Shown one piece after another: positions 22,411 to 33,840 of a stretch of DNA of 47,874 nt (its first letter is position 1; every line of letters starts with the position of its first letter). A model generated the notes under the pieces. It was given only the letters and a program-made list of their open reading frames with translations. It was not told where the DNA came from and did no database searches. Source of the stretch: an uncultured Olsenella sp. (GTDB lineage: Bacteria; Actinomycetota; Coriobacteriia; Coriobacteriales; Atopobiaceae); the NCBI GenBank assembly GCA_900540955.1, contig UQIF01000017.1:1-47874 (forward strand), given 5' to 3'. Position numbers and translations under genes: made by a program.

Positions 22411-23658
22411 ATGGAACACAGGGTGGCGATCACCGGTATCGGCGCCGTCACGCCGCTGGGCAACACGGCGCCCGCGACCTGGGAGGCGATGCTCGCGGGT
22501 CATTGCGGCATCGGGCCGATCACGCGCTTCGACGCGGAGGGCTCCGCGGTCCAGGTCGCCGCCGAGGTCAAGGGTTTCGACGGCGAGTCGTACTTCGGGC
22601 GCCGCGAGGCGAGGCACCTCGACAGGTGCGTGCAGTTCGCGATGGCGGCGGCCGACGAGGCGATGGCGGACTCGGGGCTTGGCGCCGAGGGCGCCGTCGA
22701 CCATGAGCGCCTGGGCGTCTATATCGGCTCGGGCATCGGCGGCATAGAGACCTACACCGACCAGGTGCACATGATGGCCGAGAAGGGCATGCGCCGCGCC
22801 TCCCCGTATCTCGTGGCGATGATGATTCCGAACATGGCCTCCGGCAATGTGGCCATCCGCCACGACGCCAAGGGACCGACCCTGCCCGTGGTCACCGCCT
22901 GCGCGACCTCGGCTCATGCAGTGGGAGAGGCATTCCGCGCCATCAAGCACGGCTACGCCGAGGCGATTCTGGCCGGCGGCGCCGAGGCGGCCATCTTCCC
23001 CGAGGTGGTCGCTGGCTTCACTTCCTGCCGCGCCCTCTCCACCAACCCTGACCCCGCGACTGCCTGCCGACCCTTCGACGCCGACCGCGATGGCTTTGTC
23101 ATGGGCGAGGGGGGCTGCGTGCTCGCCCTTGAGCAGTGGGAGCACGCCGTCTCGCGCGGGGCGCACATCTACGCCGAGGTCGTGGGTTACGGCAATACCG
23201 ACGACGCGCACCACATCACGAGCCCCGACCCCGAGGCCGCGGGCATCGCCCGCGCGATCTCGCTGGCGGTGGCCGAGGGCGGCGTGAGGCCCGAGGAGGG
23301 GCTCTACATCAACGCGCATGGCACGTCGACCAAGCTCAACGACTCGTCCGAGACGCTCGGCATCAAGCGCGCGCTCGGCGACGAGGCGGCGCGCGCGGCG
23401 CACGTGAGCTCGACCAAGTCGATGACCGGTCACATGATCGGCGCCACGGGCGCGGCCGAGGTCATGGCGTGCGCCCTGGCCCTGCGCGATGGCGTCGTGC
23501 CCCCGACCATCAACTACCGCACGCCCGACCCCGCGTGCGACCTGGACTACACGCCCAACGAGGCCCGCGCCTGCGAGCTTACCTGGGCGCTCTCGACCAA
23601 CCTCGGCTTCGGCGGGCACAACGCGTGCGTCGCGCTGCGCGCCGCCAAGGAGGCGTAA
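22411..23658 (+). CDS. fabF: beta-ketoacyl-ACP synthase II
   Basis: Elongating condensing enzyme. The 415-residue thiolase-fold protein has Cys164 in VTACATSAH, His303 in NAHGTST and His341 in MTGHMIGATGAAE, and ends with LGFGGHN. ATG 22411 is preferred because GGGAG ends 7 bases before it; ATG 22405 in the same frame is too close. The operon has no fabB, fabA or fabM, so this cluster alone does not explain unsaturated fatty-acid synthesis. accB follows after 3 bases. Confidence 0.96.
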   Translation: MEHRVAITGIGAVTPLGNTAPATWEAMLAGHCGIGPITRFDAEGSAVQVAAEVKGFDGESYFGRREARHLDRCVQFAMAAADEAMADSGLGAEGAVDHERLGVYIGSGIGGIETYTDQVHMMAEKGMRRASPYLVAMMIPNMASGNVAIRHDAKGPTLPVVTACATSAHAVGEAFRAIKHGYAEAILAGGAEAAIFPEVVAGFTSCRALSTNPDPATACRPFDADRDGFVMGEGGCVLALEQWEHAVSRGAHIYAEVVGYGNTDDAHHITSPDPEAAGIARAISLAVAEGGVRPEEGLYINAHGTSTKLNDSSETLGIKRALGDEAARAAHVSSTKSMTGHMIGATGAAEVMACALALRDGVVPPTINYRTPDPACDLDYTPNEARACELTWALSTNLGFGGHNACVALRAAKEA

Positions 23659-23661
23659 AGC

Positions 23662-24150
23662 ATGGATTCGAACAAGATCGCGCAGATAGCCGACGTGATG
23701 GAGGACCGCGGGCTCACCCGTGTCCGCGTCGAGGAGCCCGACGGCTCCGCCTTCGAGCTCGAGCGCGGCGTCGCGCAGGCGCCAGCGCCCGTAGTGGTGG
23801 CGCCGCAGGTCGTGGCCGCCGAGGCCCCTCTTGCCCCGGTTGCCGCGGCGATGCCCGCCGCAACCGCCGGGGCTCCCGGGCAGGAGGCCCCCGCCTCCGA
23901 GCCCGCAGCCCCCGCCGGCGCCGAGGTCAAGGCCCCGATGGTCGGCGTCTATTACGCCGCCCCCGCCCCCGGCGCGGATCCCTTCGTCCACGTGGGCTCC
24001 AAGGTAAGGAAGGGCGAGACCCTCTGCATCATCGAGGCCATGAAGGTCATGAACGAGGTCGCCGCCGAGGCCGACGGCGAGGTCCTCTCCATCAACGCCA
24101 AGGACGGCGAGCTCGTCGAGTACGGCAGCTGCCTCATGACCATAGGCTAG
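23662..24150 (+). CDS. accB: biotin carboxyl carrier protein of acetyl-CoA carboxylase
   Basis: Carries CO2 on biotin between biotin carboxylase and carboxyltransferase. The 162-residue protein has a short N-terminal domain (residues 1-37), an Ala/Pro-rich flexible linker (about 38-87) and a C-terminal biotinyl domain with Lys128 in EAMKVMNE. The domain keeps the protruding-thumb region (YYAAPAPGADPFV). Its ligase is encoded by birA at the edge of the same block. fabZ follows after 9 bases. Confidence 0.96.
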   Translation: MDSNKIAQIADVMEDRGLTRVRVEEPDGSAFELERGVAQAPAPVVVAPQVVAAEAPLAPVAAAMPAATAGAPGQEAPASEPAAPAGAEVKAPMVGVYYAAPAPGADPFVHVGSKVRKGETLCIIEAMKVMNEVAAEADGEVLSINAKDGELVEYGSCLMTIG

Positions 24151-24159
24151 GAGGCCCGC

Positions 24160-24582
24160 GTGAACAAAGAAGAGATTAAGCGCGTCCTGCCCCATCGCGA
24201 GCCGATGCTTCTGCTCGACGAGGTCGAGCTCGTGGAGGGCGAGGCTCACGGCAGGCTGACCATCACGGGCAAGGAGTTCTTCGTCCAAGGCCATTTCCCT
24301 GGAAACCCGGTGGTCCCGGGTGTCATCCAGTGCGAGATGCTCGCCCAGAACTGCTGCGTGCTCTTTGCCGAGGAGCTTGTCGCCGGCGGTACGCCCTTCT
24401 ACACAAGCCTCGACAAGGTGCGCTTCAAGCGCCCGGTCCGCCCCGGCGACACGGTGGAGCTCCGTTGCAAGGTCACCCGCGCCCGCGGTCCCTTCCGCTT
24501 CTGCGAGGGTGTGGCGACCGTGAACGGCGAGGTCTGCTGTAAGGCCGACATGTCGTTTGCCCTCGTGGCGGACGGGCAGTAG
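24160..24582 (+). CDS. fabZ: 3-hydroxyacyl-ACP dehydratase
   Basis: Dehydrates 3-hydroxyacyl-ACP to trans-2-enoyl-ACP. The 140-residue hot-dog protein begins with the typical IKRVLPHREPMLLLDEV and has the active-site motif GHFPGNPVVPGV with His45 and the catalytic Glu59 in QCEMLAQ. GTG 24160 follows GGAGG at the accB stop. It stands between accB and accC, the same order as in streptococcal fab operons. I see no FabM-type isomerase gene. Confidence 0.96.
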   Translation: MNKEEIKRVLPHREPMLLLDEVELVEGEAHGRLTITGKEFFVQGHFPGNPVVPGVIQCEMLAQNCCVLFAEELVAGGTPFYTSLDKVRFKRPVRPGDTVELRCKVTRARGPFRFCEGVATVNGEVCCKADMSFALVADGQ

Positions 24583-24595
24583 GGGAGGCCGCGGG

Positions 24596-25925
<1,330 letters not shown>

Positions 25926-25939
<14 letters not shown>

Positions 25940-27659
25940 GATCGGCCACGCGCTGAACACGCTCGAGGCCCCGATGACCGAGGTTTGCGCCGAGTTCCCC
26001 GCACGCCGCGTGCTCGTCAAGTGCCCTGGGTGCCGTCGTGCCATCGACGAGGAGAAGCTCCGCAAAAACCTCGAGGTCTGCCCCCGCTGCGGCAAGCACC
26101 TGCGGGTCTCCGGGCGCGCCCGTATGCGCATGACCGTGGACGCCGGCAGCTTCGAGGAGTGGGACGCCGGCCTGCGCGCGACGGACTTCCTCGGATTTCC
26201 CGGCTACCCCGATAAGCTCGCCTCAGCGCACGAGGCCTCGGGCGAGAACGATGCCGTTATCTGCGGACGCGGGCGCATCGGCGGCCGGGAATGCGCGCTA
26301 TTCTTTATGGACGCCGGCTTCATGATGGGGTCCATGGGCTCGGTTGTCGGCGAGAAGATCTGCCGCGTGTTCGAGAAGGCCGCCGAGGAGGAGCTGCCCG
26401 TGGTCGGCTTCACCGTCTCGGGCGGCGCGCGCATGCAGGAGGGCGTGACGTCCCTCATGCAGATGGCCAAGGTCTCGGCCGCCGTGCGCCGACACTCCGA
26501 GGCGGGGCTTCTTTATATATGCGTGCTCACGGACCCAACGACGGGCGGCGTCACGGCGAGCTTTGCCATGGAGGGCGACATTACCCTGGCAGAGCCCGGG
26601 GCGCTGACGGCGTTCGCCGGCCCCCGCGTGATCGAGCAGACCGCCCGAAAGAAGCTCCCTGCCGGGTTCCAGCGCTCCGAGTTCATCCTCGAGCACGGCT
26701 TCTGCGACGCGATCGTGGAGCGCAAGGACCTTCCGGCGACGATTTCCGAGTTGCTCGCGCTGCACGCGGGCGAGGCTCCCGCCGACGGCGCCCCGCACGC
26801 GATCGCACATGCGGGCCAGCGCGGCTCGGCGAAGCGCGGCGGCAGACCTAAGGCGGCCGAGCCGGCGAGCCCCTACGAGGTCGTCAAGCTCACGCGCTCG
26901 GCCGAGCGCGCCACAGCCTCCGAGATCATCGGGTGTGGCCTCGACGGCTTCATCGAGCTGCACGGCGATAGGCTCTTCGGCGACGACGCCGCCGTGGTTG
27001 CGGGCATCGGCTGGAAAGAAGGGCGCCCCGTCACGGTGATCGCCATCGAGCGTGGCACCACCACGAAGGAGCGCGTGCGCCGCAACTTCGGCATGGCGCA
27101 CCCCGAGGGCTACCGCAAGGCCCTGCGCCTCATGCGTCAGGCCGAGAAGTTCGGTCGTTCCGTGCTGTGTCTCGTGGACACCTCGGGCGCGTACTGCGGC
27201 ATCGGCGCTGAGGAGCGCGGCCAGGGCGATGCCATCGCCCAGAACCTCATGGCCATGAGCGGGCTTACGGTGCCGGTGGTCAGCGTGATCACGGGCGAGG
27301 GTGGCAGCGGCGGCGCGCTCGCGCTGTGCGTGGCCGACAAGCTGCTCATGCTGCGAAGCTCGGCGTTTTCCGTCGTGAGCCCCGAGGCCTGCGCATCAAT
27401 CCTGTGGAAGGACCCCAAGCGTGCCGAGGACGCCGCCGAGGCGCTCGCCCTCACGGCGCCCGAGCTACGAGGGCTCGGCCTCGTCGATGGAGTGATCAAC
27501 GACCTGGGGCTTACGCACGCCGAGATCGCCCACGACATCATGCGCGAGGCGAGCATCGCCTTCGATGAGCTCGAGCGCCTCGGCGGCGACGAGCTCGAGC
27601 AGCGCCGCTACGCCAAGTTCCGCGCCATCGGCACATGGGCGGGTGCTGACGGCCGCTAG
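25926..27659 (+). CDS. accDA: fused acetyl-CoA carboxylase carboxyltransferase, beta and alpha subunits
   Basis: Transfers CO2 from carboxybiotin to acetyl-CoA. In E. coli this takes two proteins; here one 577-residue chain carries both. Residues 1-280 are AccD-like, with a zinc ribbon (Cys33, 36, 52, 55) and VSGGARMQEG. A Gly/Ala/Lys linker at about 285-312 precedes an AccA-like half from about 315 (HGDRLFGDDAAVV, GEGGSGGALAL). There is no stop or frameshift between the halves. ATG 25926 overlaps accC by 14 bases; ATG 25974 is an alternative start. Last gene of the operon. No T-rich terminator is seen after it, only the hairpin repeat at 27711. Confidence 0.96.
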
Positions 27660-27710
27660 CCGAACAACGAACTCGCCTGGCGGCGGGCACTTCTTGCCGC
27701 GTAACGTGGA

Positions 27711-27784
27711 GCTCCCTCCTGTTTTGACCATTTTCGGGCCTTCGAGCCTCGGCATTCGGGTCAAACGGGAGGGAGCTTTGCGTT
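27711..27784. repeat. hairpin repeat, copy 2 (right edge of the fab/acc block)
   Basis: The outer arms are AGCTCCCTCC (27710-27719) and GGAGGGAGCT (27768-27777), with inner TTTGACC/GGTCAAA and GGC/GCC pairings. It matches copy 1 over 74 bases without gaps, and both end in TGCGTT. It lies in the gap 27660-28048, which otherwise holds the rplC promoter and leader. Confidence 0.85.
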
Positions 27785-27892
27785 TCTCGGCGTCCCGAGC
27801 CTCCAAAAGGCCCCCAAAAACACTCATAGATACGCCCGGCCGCGGGGCAATTGGAGCCGCAGGTAGATGTGCCAAAAAGTTCTGCGTAGAGA

Positions 27893-27921
27893 TTGTGAAC
27901 GCGACTATTCGCATGTATTAT
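27893..27921 (+). promoter_or_regulatory. promoter of the rplC-led S10/spc operon
   Basis: TTGTGA (27893-27898), 17 bases, TATTAT (27916-27921), with TG directly before the -10 box. It supplies the start that the separated rpsJ cannot provide. Confidence 0.75.
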
Positions 27922-27928
27922 AGACAGG

Positions 27929-28048
27929 CTGCAAAGTCTGGGGACACGTGTGTCTCTGGACAAAACAGCAGGTAAAGGACGTGGTCCGCTGGGGTTGAGG
28001 CAAAGGGTGCCTCACAGGTCCCATGACCACCGAAGGTAAGGAAAGAGC
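27929..28048 (+). other. structured 5' leader of rplC
   Basis: About 120 bases from the predicted transcription start to the rplC ATG. Two stems are visible: GGGACAC/GTGTCTC (27941-27956) and TGAGGC/GCCTCA (27996-28014). No terminator is seen inside it. A ribosomal-protein autoregulatory role, for example by L4, is possible but not shown. Confidence 0.4.
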
Positions 28049-28669
28049 ATGGTCAACACCATCCTTGGCCGCAAGCTCGGAATGACCCAGGTCTGGGACG
28101 AGAACGACAACGTCGTCCCCGTGACCGTCATCCAGGCTGGCCCCTGCACCGTCTCGCAGGTCAAGACGAAGGCGACCGACGGCTATGACGCCGTCCAGAT
28201 CGGTTTCGGCGGCATCTCCGCCAAGCACGTCAACAAGCCTATGGCGGGCCACTTCGCCAAGGCCGGCGTCGAGCCGATGAAGTTCCTGCGCGAGGTTCGC
28301 GTCGAGAACGGCGAGGAGCACAAGTGCGGCGACGTCGTCACCGTCGCTGACTTCTCCGACGTCAAGTCCGTCGACGTCACCGGCACCTCCAAGGGCAAGG
28401 GCTTCCAGGGCACCATCAAGCGCTGGAACTTCTCCCGTGGCCCCATGGCCCACGGTTCCCGCAACCAGCGCGAGCCGGGCTCCATCGGCCAGTGCGCCTA
28501 CCCCGCGCGCGTCCGCAAGGGCCTGCACATGGCTGGCCACATGGGCAACGAGCGTGTCACCGTCAAGAACCTGAAGCTCGTTCGTGTCGACGCCGAGCAG
28601 AACCTCATGCTCATCAAGGGCGCTGTCCCCGGCGGCAAGAACGCTCTCGTTTCGATCCGCATGGCCTAA
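28049..28669 (+). CDS. rplC: 50S ribosomal protein L3
   Basis: L3 helps start 50S assembly and reaches toward the peptidyl-transferase centre. The 206-residue sequence begins MVNTILGRKLGMTQVW and has the central KGKGFQGTIKRWNF and GPMAHGSRNQREPGS loop that approaches the A-site crevice. ATG 28049 follows GGTAAGGAAAG. It is the first gene of this unit because rpsJ has been separated from it. Confidence 0.98.
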   Translation: MVNTILGRKLGMTQVWDENDNVVPVTVIQAGPCTVSQVKTKATDGYDAVQIGFGGISAKHVNKPMAGHFAKAGVEPMKFLREVRVENGEEHKCGDVVTVADFSDVKSVDVTGTSKGKGFQGTIKRWNFSRGPMAHGSRNQREPGSIGQCAYPARVRKGLHMAGHMGNERVTVKNLKLVRVDAEQNLMLIKGAVPGGKNALVSIRMA

Positions 28670-28712
28670 GGGCCCGTTCGTAATCACACCCTAAGGCTAA
28701 CAAGGAGGACTA

Positions 28713-29339
28713 ATGTCCAAGATCGAAGTTAAGAACGTGGAGGGGAAGGCGGCCGGCGAGGTCGAGCTTTCCTCCGACGTCTTCGGCATTGAGCCGAACA
28801 TCCCCGTGGTGCACCAGGTCGTCGTGGCCTACGAGGCCTCCCTGCGTCAGGGCACCCACTCCGTCAAGAACCGCCACGAGGTCTCCGGCGGCGGCGTCAA
28901 GCCTTGGCGCCAGAAGGGCACCGGTCGTGCCCGCCAGGGCTCCATCCGCGCTGGCCAGTGGGTCGGCGGCGGCGTCATCTTCGGGCCCCAGGTCCGCAGC
29001 CACGCCAAGCGCGCCAACAACAAGGAGAAGAAGCTCGCCATGCGCTCCGTCCTCTCCGGCAAGCTCGCTGACGGCGAGCTCGTGCTCGTGGACGAGCTGA
29101 AGTTCGAGGCCCCCAAGACCAAGCAGGCCGTCGCTCTTCTGAGCGCCCTTGCCCTCGACGGCAAGCGCGTGACCGTCGTCGTCGACGACGAGGACATCAA
29201 CACCTACCTCGCCTTCAGGAACCTTCCGAAGGTCAACGTGATCGGTGTCTCCGAGTCCAACACCCGCAACCTGCTCGACAATGGCGCCCTCGTCATGTCC
29301 ACCGCGGTTGCCAAGCAGCTCGAGGAGGTGCTCGCGTAA
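28713..29339 (+). CDS. rplD: 50S ribosomal protein L4
   Basis: L4 lines the exit tunnel together with L22. The 208-residue protein has the tunnel loop GGGVKPWRQKGTGRARQGS (about residues 57-75) with GPQVRSHA after it. In enterobacteria L4 also represses the S10 operon; that is not shown here. ATG 28713 follows AAGGAGGAC. The stop overlaps the rplW start as TAATG. Confidence 0.98.
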   Translation: MSKIEVKNVEGKAAGEVELSSDVFGIEPNIPVVHQVVVAYEASLRQGTHSVKNRHEVSGGGVKPWRQKGTGRARQGSIRAGQWVGGGVIFGPQVRSHAKRANNKEKKLAMRSVLSGKLADGELVLVDELKFEAPKTKQAVALLSALALDGKRVTVVVDDEDINTYLAFRNLPKVNVIGVSESNTRNLLDNGALVMSTAVAKQLEEVLA

Positions 29340-29644
29340 TGAACTCCATCTATAACGTCATCATCCGCCCGGTCGTCTCCGAGCGTTCGTTCGACCTGAT
29401 GTCCCAGGGCAAGTACACCTTCGAGGTTGCCGCCAAGGCTCCGAAGGAGGAGATTGCCGACGCAGTCGAGAAGCTCTTCAACGTTCACGTCCTCAAGGTT
29501 AACACCATGTGGGTGAAGCCGAAGAACAAGCGCGTCCGCTACGTCACCGGCAAGACCCGCACCTGGAAGAAGGCCGTCGTCACCGTCGCCGAGGGTGAGC
29601 AGATCGAGGTCTTCGCCAACCAGCAGGCAGCTGCTGAGGAGTAA
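29339..29644 (+). CDS. rplW: 50S ribosomal protein L23
   Basis: L23 sits at the tunnel exit and docks trigger factor and SRP. The 101-residue protein shows IIRPVVSERSFDL at the start and the conserved VEKLFNVHVLKVNTMWVK (about residues 41-58). The ATG overlaps the rplD stop by one base, indicating translational coupling. A 136-base gap with three hairpins follows before rplB. Confidence 0.97.
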   Translation: MNSIYNVIIRPVVSERSFDLMSQGKYTFEVAAKAPKEEIADAVEKLFNVHVLKVNTMWVKPKNKRVRYVTGKTRTWKKAVVTVAEGEQIEVFANQQAAAEE

Positions 29645-29654
29645 GTGGTTTTTC

Positions 29655-29754
29655 GCCCGCGCCTCCCAGGAGGCCGGGCTTTCATGCCGCGCATGATGGA
29701 TACGCGCGGTACCGTGGTAATCCGGTGTCGGCGTGCCATTCCCGGGTACACCGG
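29655..29754 (+). other. three consecutive stem-loops in the rplW-rplB gap
   Basis: Stem 1: GCCCG-C-GCCTCC with GGAGGC-CGGGC (29655-29679), followed by TTT. Stem 2: CCGCGC with GCGCGG (29687-29709). Stem 3: CCGGTGT with ACACCGG (29722-29754). Together they fill most of the gap inside an operon whose other genes nearly touch, so a regulatory leader for rplB or a partial attenuator is plausible. Confidence 0.5.
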
Positions 29755-29780
29755 CCAACGGACAAGAAAGGGAAGCAGTA

Positions 29781-30617
<837 letters not shown>

Positions 30618-30643
30618 TACACGAGTAGTAGGAGAAAGAAAGA

Positions 30644-30904
30644 ATGAGCAGAAGTCTCAAGAAGGGCCCGTTCGTGGAGACTCGCCTCCTCGCGCGTGTC
30701 ACCGCTCAGAACGAGGCCGGCACCAAGGACGTCATCAAGACCTGGTCGCGTTCCTCCACCATCTACCCCGAGATGGTCGGCCACACCATCGCCGTCCACG
30801 ACGGCCGCAAGCACGTGCCGGTGTACGTCACCGAGTCCATGGTCGGTCACAAGCTCGGCGAGTTCGCCCCGACCCGCACCTTCCGCGGTCACAAGGTTAA
30901 GTAG
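30644..30904 (+). CDS. rpsS: 30S ribosomal protein S19
   Basis: S19 forms part of the 30S head and the A-site finger bridge with S13. The 86-residue length is slightly short but normal. SRSLKKGPFV at the start and IAVHDGRKHVPVYV plus GEFAPTRTFRGH near the end are canonical. ATG 30644 follows GTAGGAGAAAG. rplV follows after 14 bases. Confidence 0.97.
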   Translation: MSRSLKKGPFVETRLLARVTAQNEAGTKDVIKTWSRSSTIYPEMVGHTIAVHDGRKHVPVYVTESMVGHKLGEFAPTRTFRGHKVK

Positions 30905-30918
30905 GGGAGTTTTAGTAA

Positions 30919-31281
30919 ATGGCTAACAACACCAACAGCGTTGAGGTCAGCGCTACCGCCAAGTACGTGCGCATGGCCCCCCGCAAGACCCGCATGGTCA
31001 TCGACATGATCCGCAACCTCCCCGTCGCCAAGGCGCTCGAGGTCCTGCAGTTCAGCACCCGCGCTGCCGCGGAGCCCGTCTCCAAGGTCCTGCGTTCCGC
31101 CATCGCCAACGCCGTCAACAACAACGGCCTTCGCGCTGACGACCTCTATGTCAAGATCGCCTACGTCGACGAGGGCCCCACGCTCAAGCGCATCCGTCCT
31201 CGCGCCAAGGGCTCCGCTTCCCGTATCAACAAGCGCATGAGCCACATCACCGTCGTCGTCGCTCCTCGAAAGGAGGCGTAG
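30919..31281 (+). CDS. rplV: 50S ribosomal protein L22
   Basis: L22 spans the exit tunnel, and its hairpin tip meets L4. The 120-residue protein contains KYVRMAPRKTRMVIDMIR (about residues 14-31) and the hairpin region with GPTLKRIRPRAKGSAS (about 89-104). ATG 30919 is preceded by GGGGAGTTTTAG. rpsC starts 7 bases after its stop. Confidence 0.97.
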   Translation: MANNTNSVEVSATAKYVRMAPRKTRMVIDMIRNLPVAKALEVLQFSTRAAAEPVSKVLRSAIANAVNNNGLRADDLYVKIAYVDEGPTLKRIRPRAKGSASRINKRMSHITVVVAPRKEA

Positions 31282-31288
31282 GGAAAGC

Positions 31289-31998
31289 ATGGGTCACAAG
31301 GTTCAGCCTACTGGCTTCCGTCTCGGCATCACCGAGGAGTGGCGTTCCCGCTGGTACGCCGATAAGAACTACGCCGAGAACCTCGGCAATGACCTCGCTA
31401 TCCGCGAGTACCTCAACAAGCGCCTCGAGAAGGCCGCCGTTTCTCGCGTCGACATCGAGCGCGCCGGCGACAAAGTGAAGGTCACCATCTACACCGCTCG
31501 CCCGGGCATCGTCATCGGCAAGAAGGGCGCCGACATCGACGTCCTGCGCTCCGATCTCGAGCGTGTCGCAAAGGTTGCCAAGGGCCAGGTCAACGTCGAC
31601 GTCATCGAGGTCAAGCGCCCCGAGCTCGACGCCAACCTCGTCGCTCAGTCCATCGCTGAGCAGCTCGAGCAGCGCGTTGCCTTCCGTCGCGCCATGCGCA
31701 AGGCCGTCCAGTCCGCCCGCAAGGCCGGCGCCAAGGGTATCCGTATCCAGTGCTCCGGTCGTCTGAACGGCGCCGAGATGGGCCGTCGCGAGTGGTACCG
31801 CGAGGGTCGCGTGCCCCTGCACACCCTTCGTGCCGTGATCGACTACGGCACCTCCACCGCCCGCACCACCATGGGTGCCTGCGGCATCAAGGTTTGGATC
31901 TACCTCGGCGAGAAGCTTCCCGGCCAGCCGACTCCGCGTCCGGCTCTCGAGGGTTCTTCGCGTCCTCGCCGCGGCCGTAACGAGAGGAGGGCCCGTTA

Positions 31999-31999
<1 letters not shown>
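31289..31999 (+). CDS. rpsC: 30S ribosomal protein S3
   Basis: S3 lies at the mRNA entry side of the 30S head and takes part in mRNA unwinding with S4 and S5. The 236-residue protein has the KH domain with GIVIGKKGADID (about residues 73-84), and RRAMRKAVQSARKAGAKGI and SGRLNGAEMGR in the C-terminal domain, ending in a basic tail. ATG 31289 follows AAGGAGGCGTAGGG. Its stop overlaps rplP as TAATG. Confidence 0.98.
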
Positions 32000-32429
<430 letters not shown>

Positions 32430-32430
<1 letters not shown>

Positions 32431-32645
32431 TGAAGTACAAGGACATCAAGGAGCTCAGCGACGCCGAGCTCGTCAAGAAGGTCGAGGAGGGCCGCGCAGA
32501 GCTCTTCAACCTTCGTTTCCAGATGGCCACGAGCCAGCTTGACAACACCGCTCGCGTGAAGAACGTCAAGAAGGACATCGCTCGCTGCCTCACCGAGCAG
32601 CGCGCCCGTCAGATCGCAGCGGAGAAGACCGCTGACGAGCAGTAG
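32430..32645 (+). CDS. rpmC: 50S ribosomal protein L29
   Basis: L29 is a small two-helix protein beside L23 at the tunnel exit. The 71-residue chain reads MKYKDIKELSDAELVKKV and includes LFNLRFQMATSQLDNTARV, the family signature. The open frame extends upstream into rplP, but ATG 32430 overlaps the rplP stop and follows GGGGAGGAAG, which fixes the start. rpsQ is 19 bases downstream. Confidence 0.96.
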
Positions 32646-32664
32646 ATTGCAGGAGAGGTAAGAA

Positions 32665-32931
32665 ATGGCTGAGACCGAAAACAGGAACGCGCGCAAGCTT
32701 CGCACCGGTATCGTCGTCTCCATCTCCGGCAACAAGTCCGTGACGGTGAAGATCGACTACCGTAAGCACCACCCCAAGTACGGCAAGATGATGACCATCT
32801 CCAAGAAGCTGCACGTTCACGACGAGAACAACGAGTGCGGCATCGGCGACAAGGTCACCGTCATGGAGACCCGTCCGCTCTCCAAGACCAAGCGTTGGCG
32901 CCTGGTCGAGATCGTCGAGCGCGCCAAGTAA
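32665..32931 (+). CDS. rpsQ: 30S ribosomal protein S17
   Basis: S17 is a primary 16S rRNA-binding protein of the 30S body. The 88-residue OB-fold protein has RTGIVVSISGNKSVTVKID (about residues 13-31), the RKHHPKYGK loop and RPLSKTKRWRLVEIVE near the end. ATG 32665 follows AGGAGAGGTAAG. The 84-base gap to rplN holds a hairpin. Confidence 0.97.
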   Translation: MAETENRNARKLRTGIVVSISGNKSVTVKIDYRKHHPKYGKMMTISKKLHVHDENNECGIGDKVTVMETRPLSKTKRWRLVEIVERAK

Positions 32932-32958
32932 GGACTTTTACAAACCCCGTCTTCCCAT

Positions 32959-32981
32959 GTGCGCCGCTCGTGTGGGCGCAC
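32959..32981 (+). other. stem-loop in the rpsQ-rplN gap
   Basis: GTGCGCC (32959-32965) pairs with GGCGCAC (32975-32981). No T run follows. It resembles in position and shape the hairpin in the rplK-rplA gap. Confidence 0.5.
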
Positions 32982-33015
32982 CTCTGGGAGGGCTTAGGTT
33001 CGGAGGAACACCAAC

Positions 33016-33384
33016 ATGATTCAGATGGAGACCATGCTCGCCGTCGCCGACAACTCCGGCGCCAAGCGAGTCAAGTGCATCAAGGTCCTTGGTGGCTCCA
33101 AGCGTCGTTACGCCGGCCTTGCCGACGTCATCATCGGCGCTGTTCAGGAGGCCACCCCCGGTGGCTCGGTGAAGAAGGGCGACATTGTTCGCTGCGTCAT
33201 CGTGCGTACCAAGAAGGAGAACCGTCGTAAGGACGGCAGCTACATCAAGTTCGACCAGAACGCCTGCGTCCTGGTCAACAAGGAGGGCGAGCCCAAGGGC
33301 ACCCGTATCTTCGGGCCGGTCGCTCGTGAGCTGCGCGATCGCAAGTACATGAAGATCGTCTCGCTCGCGCCTGAGACGCTCTAA
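33016..33384 (+). CDS. rplN: 50S ribosomal protein L14
   Basis: L14 forms intersubunit bridges and contacts L19. The 122-residue protein starts MIQMETMLAVADNSGAK and ends GPVARELRDRKYMKIVSLAPE, as expected. Arg/Lys-rich loop residues (VRTKKENRRKDGSYIKFDQN) are present. ATG 33016 follows TCGGAGGAAC. rplX begins 13 bases later. Confidence 0.98.
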   Translation: MIQMETMLAVADNSGAKRVKCIKVLGGSKRRYAGLADVIIGAVQEATPGGSVKKGDIVRCVIVRTKKENRRKDGSYIKFDQNACVLVNKEGEPKGTRIFGPVARELRDRKYMKIVSLAPETL

Positions 33385-33397
33385 GGAGGTAATTAGC

Positions 33398-33724
33398 GTG
33401 GCTAAGATGTCTGTAAAGAAGGGCGACCTCGTCGAGGTCATCTCCGGCAAGGACAAGGGTACCCAGGCTCACGTCCTGCGTGCTTTCCCCTCCGAGGGCA
33501 AGGTTACCGTCGAGGGCGTTGCCGTCGCCAAGAAGGCCCAGAAGCCGACCGCCGCTAACCAGCAGGGCGGCTTCGTTGAGAAGGAGGCTAAGATCGACGC
33601 CTCCAACGTTATGCTCGTCTGCCCCAAGTGCGGCAAGGCGACCCGAGTCGGCCACAAGCAGGGCGAGCTCGACGGTCACAAGACCGCCATTCGCGTCTGC
33701 AAGAAGTGCGGCGCCGAGTTCTAA
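33398..33724 (+). CDS. rplX: 50S ribosomal protein L24 (with C-terminal zinc ribbon)
   Basis: L24 is an early assembly protein near the tunnel exit. The 108-residue chain has the KOW motif KGDLVEVISGKDKGTQAHVL and a C-terminal zinc ribbon (CPKCGK at about residues 83-88, CKKCG near the end). GTG 33398 lies 7 bases after AAGGAGGT; ATG 33407 is a possible but more distant start. A strong terminator follows, so the unit that began at rplC at least partly ends here. Confidence 0.96.
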   Translation: MAKMSVKKGDLVEVISGKDKGTQAHVLRAFPSEGKVTVEGVAVAKKAQKPTAANQQGGFVEKEAKIDASNVMLVCPKCGKATRVGHKQGELDGHKTAIRVCKKCGAEF

Positions 33725-33750
33725 GAGACTCGCAATCGCGAACTTCTTTG

Positions 33751-33789
33751 AGCCCCGGCTTCCTTTGGGAGGCCGGGGCTTCTTATTTG
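33751..33789 (+). terminator. terminator between rplX and rplE
   Basis: AGCCCCGGC (33751-33759) pairs with GCCGGGGCT (33772-33780), with an inner TCC/GGA, and TTCTTATTT follows. It interrupts the usual continuous rplX-rplE linkage. Confidence 0.88.
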
Positions 33790-33840
33790 TGCAGGAAGGG
33801 TGACGTGCGATTCGTGCTGCCCTTCTTGTGGAGATTAGCG

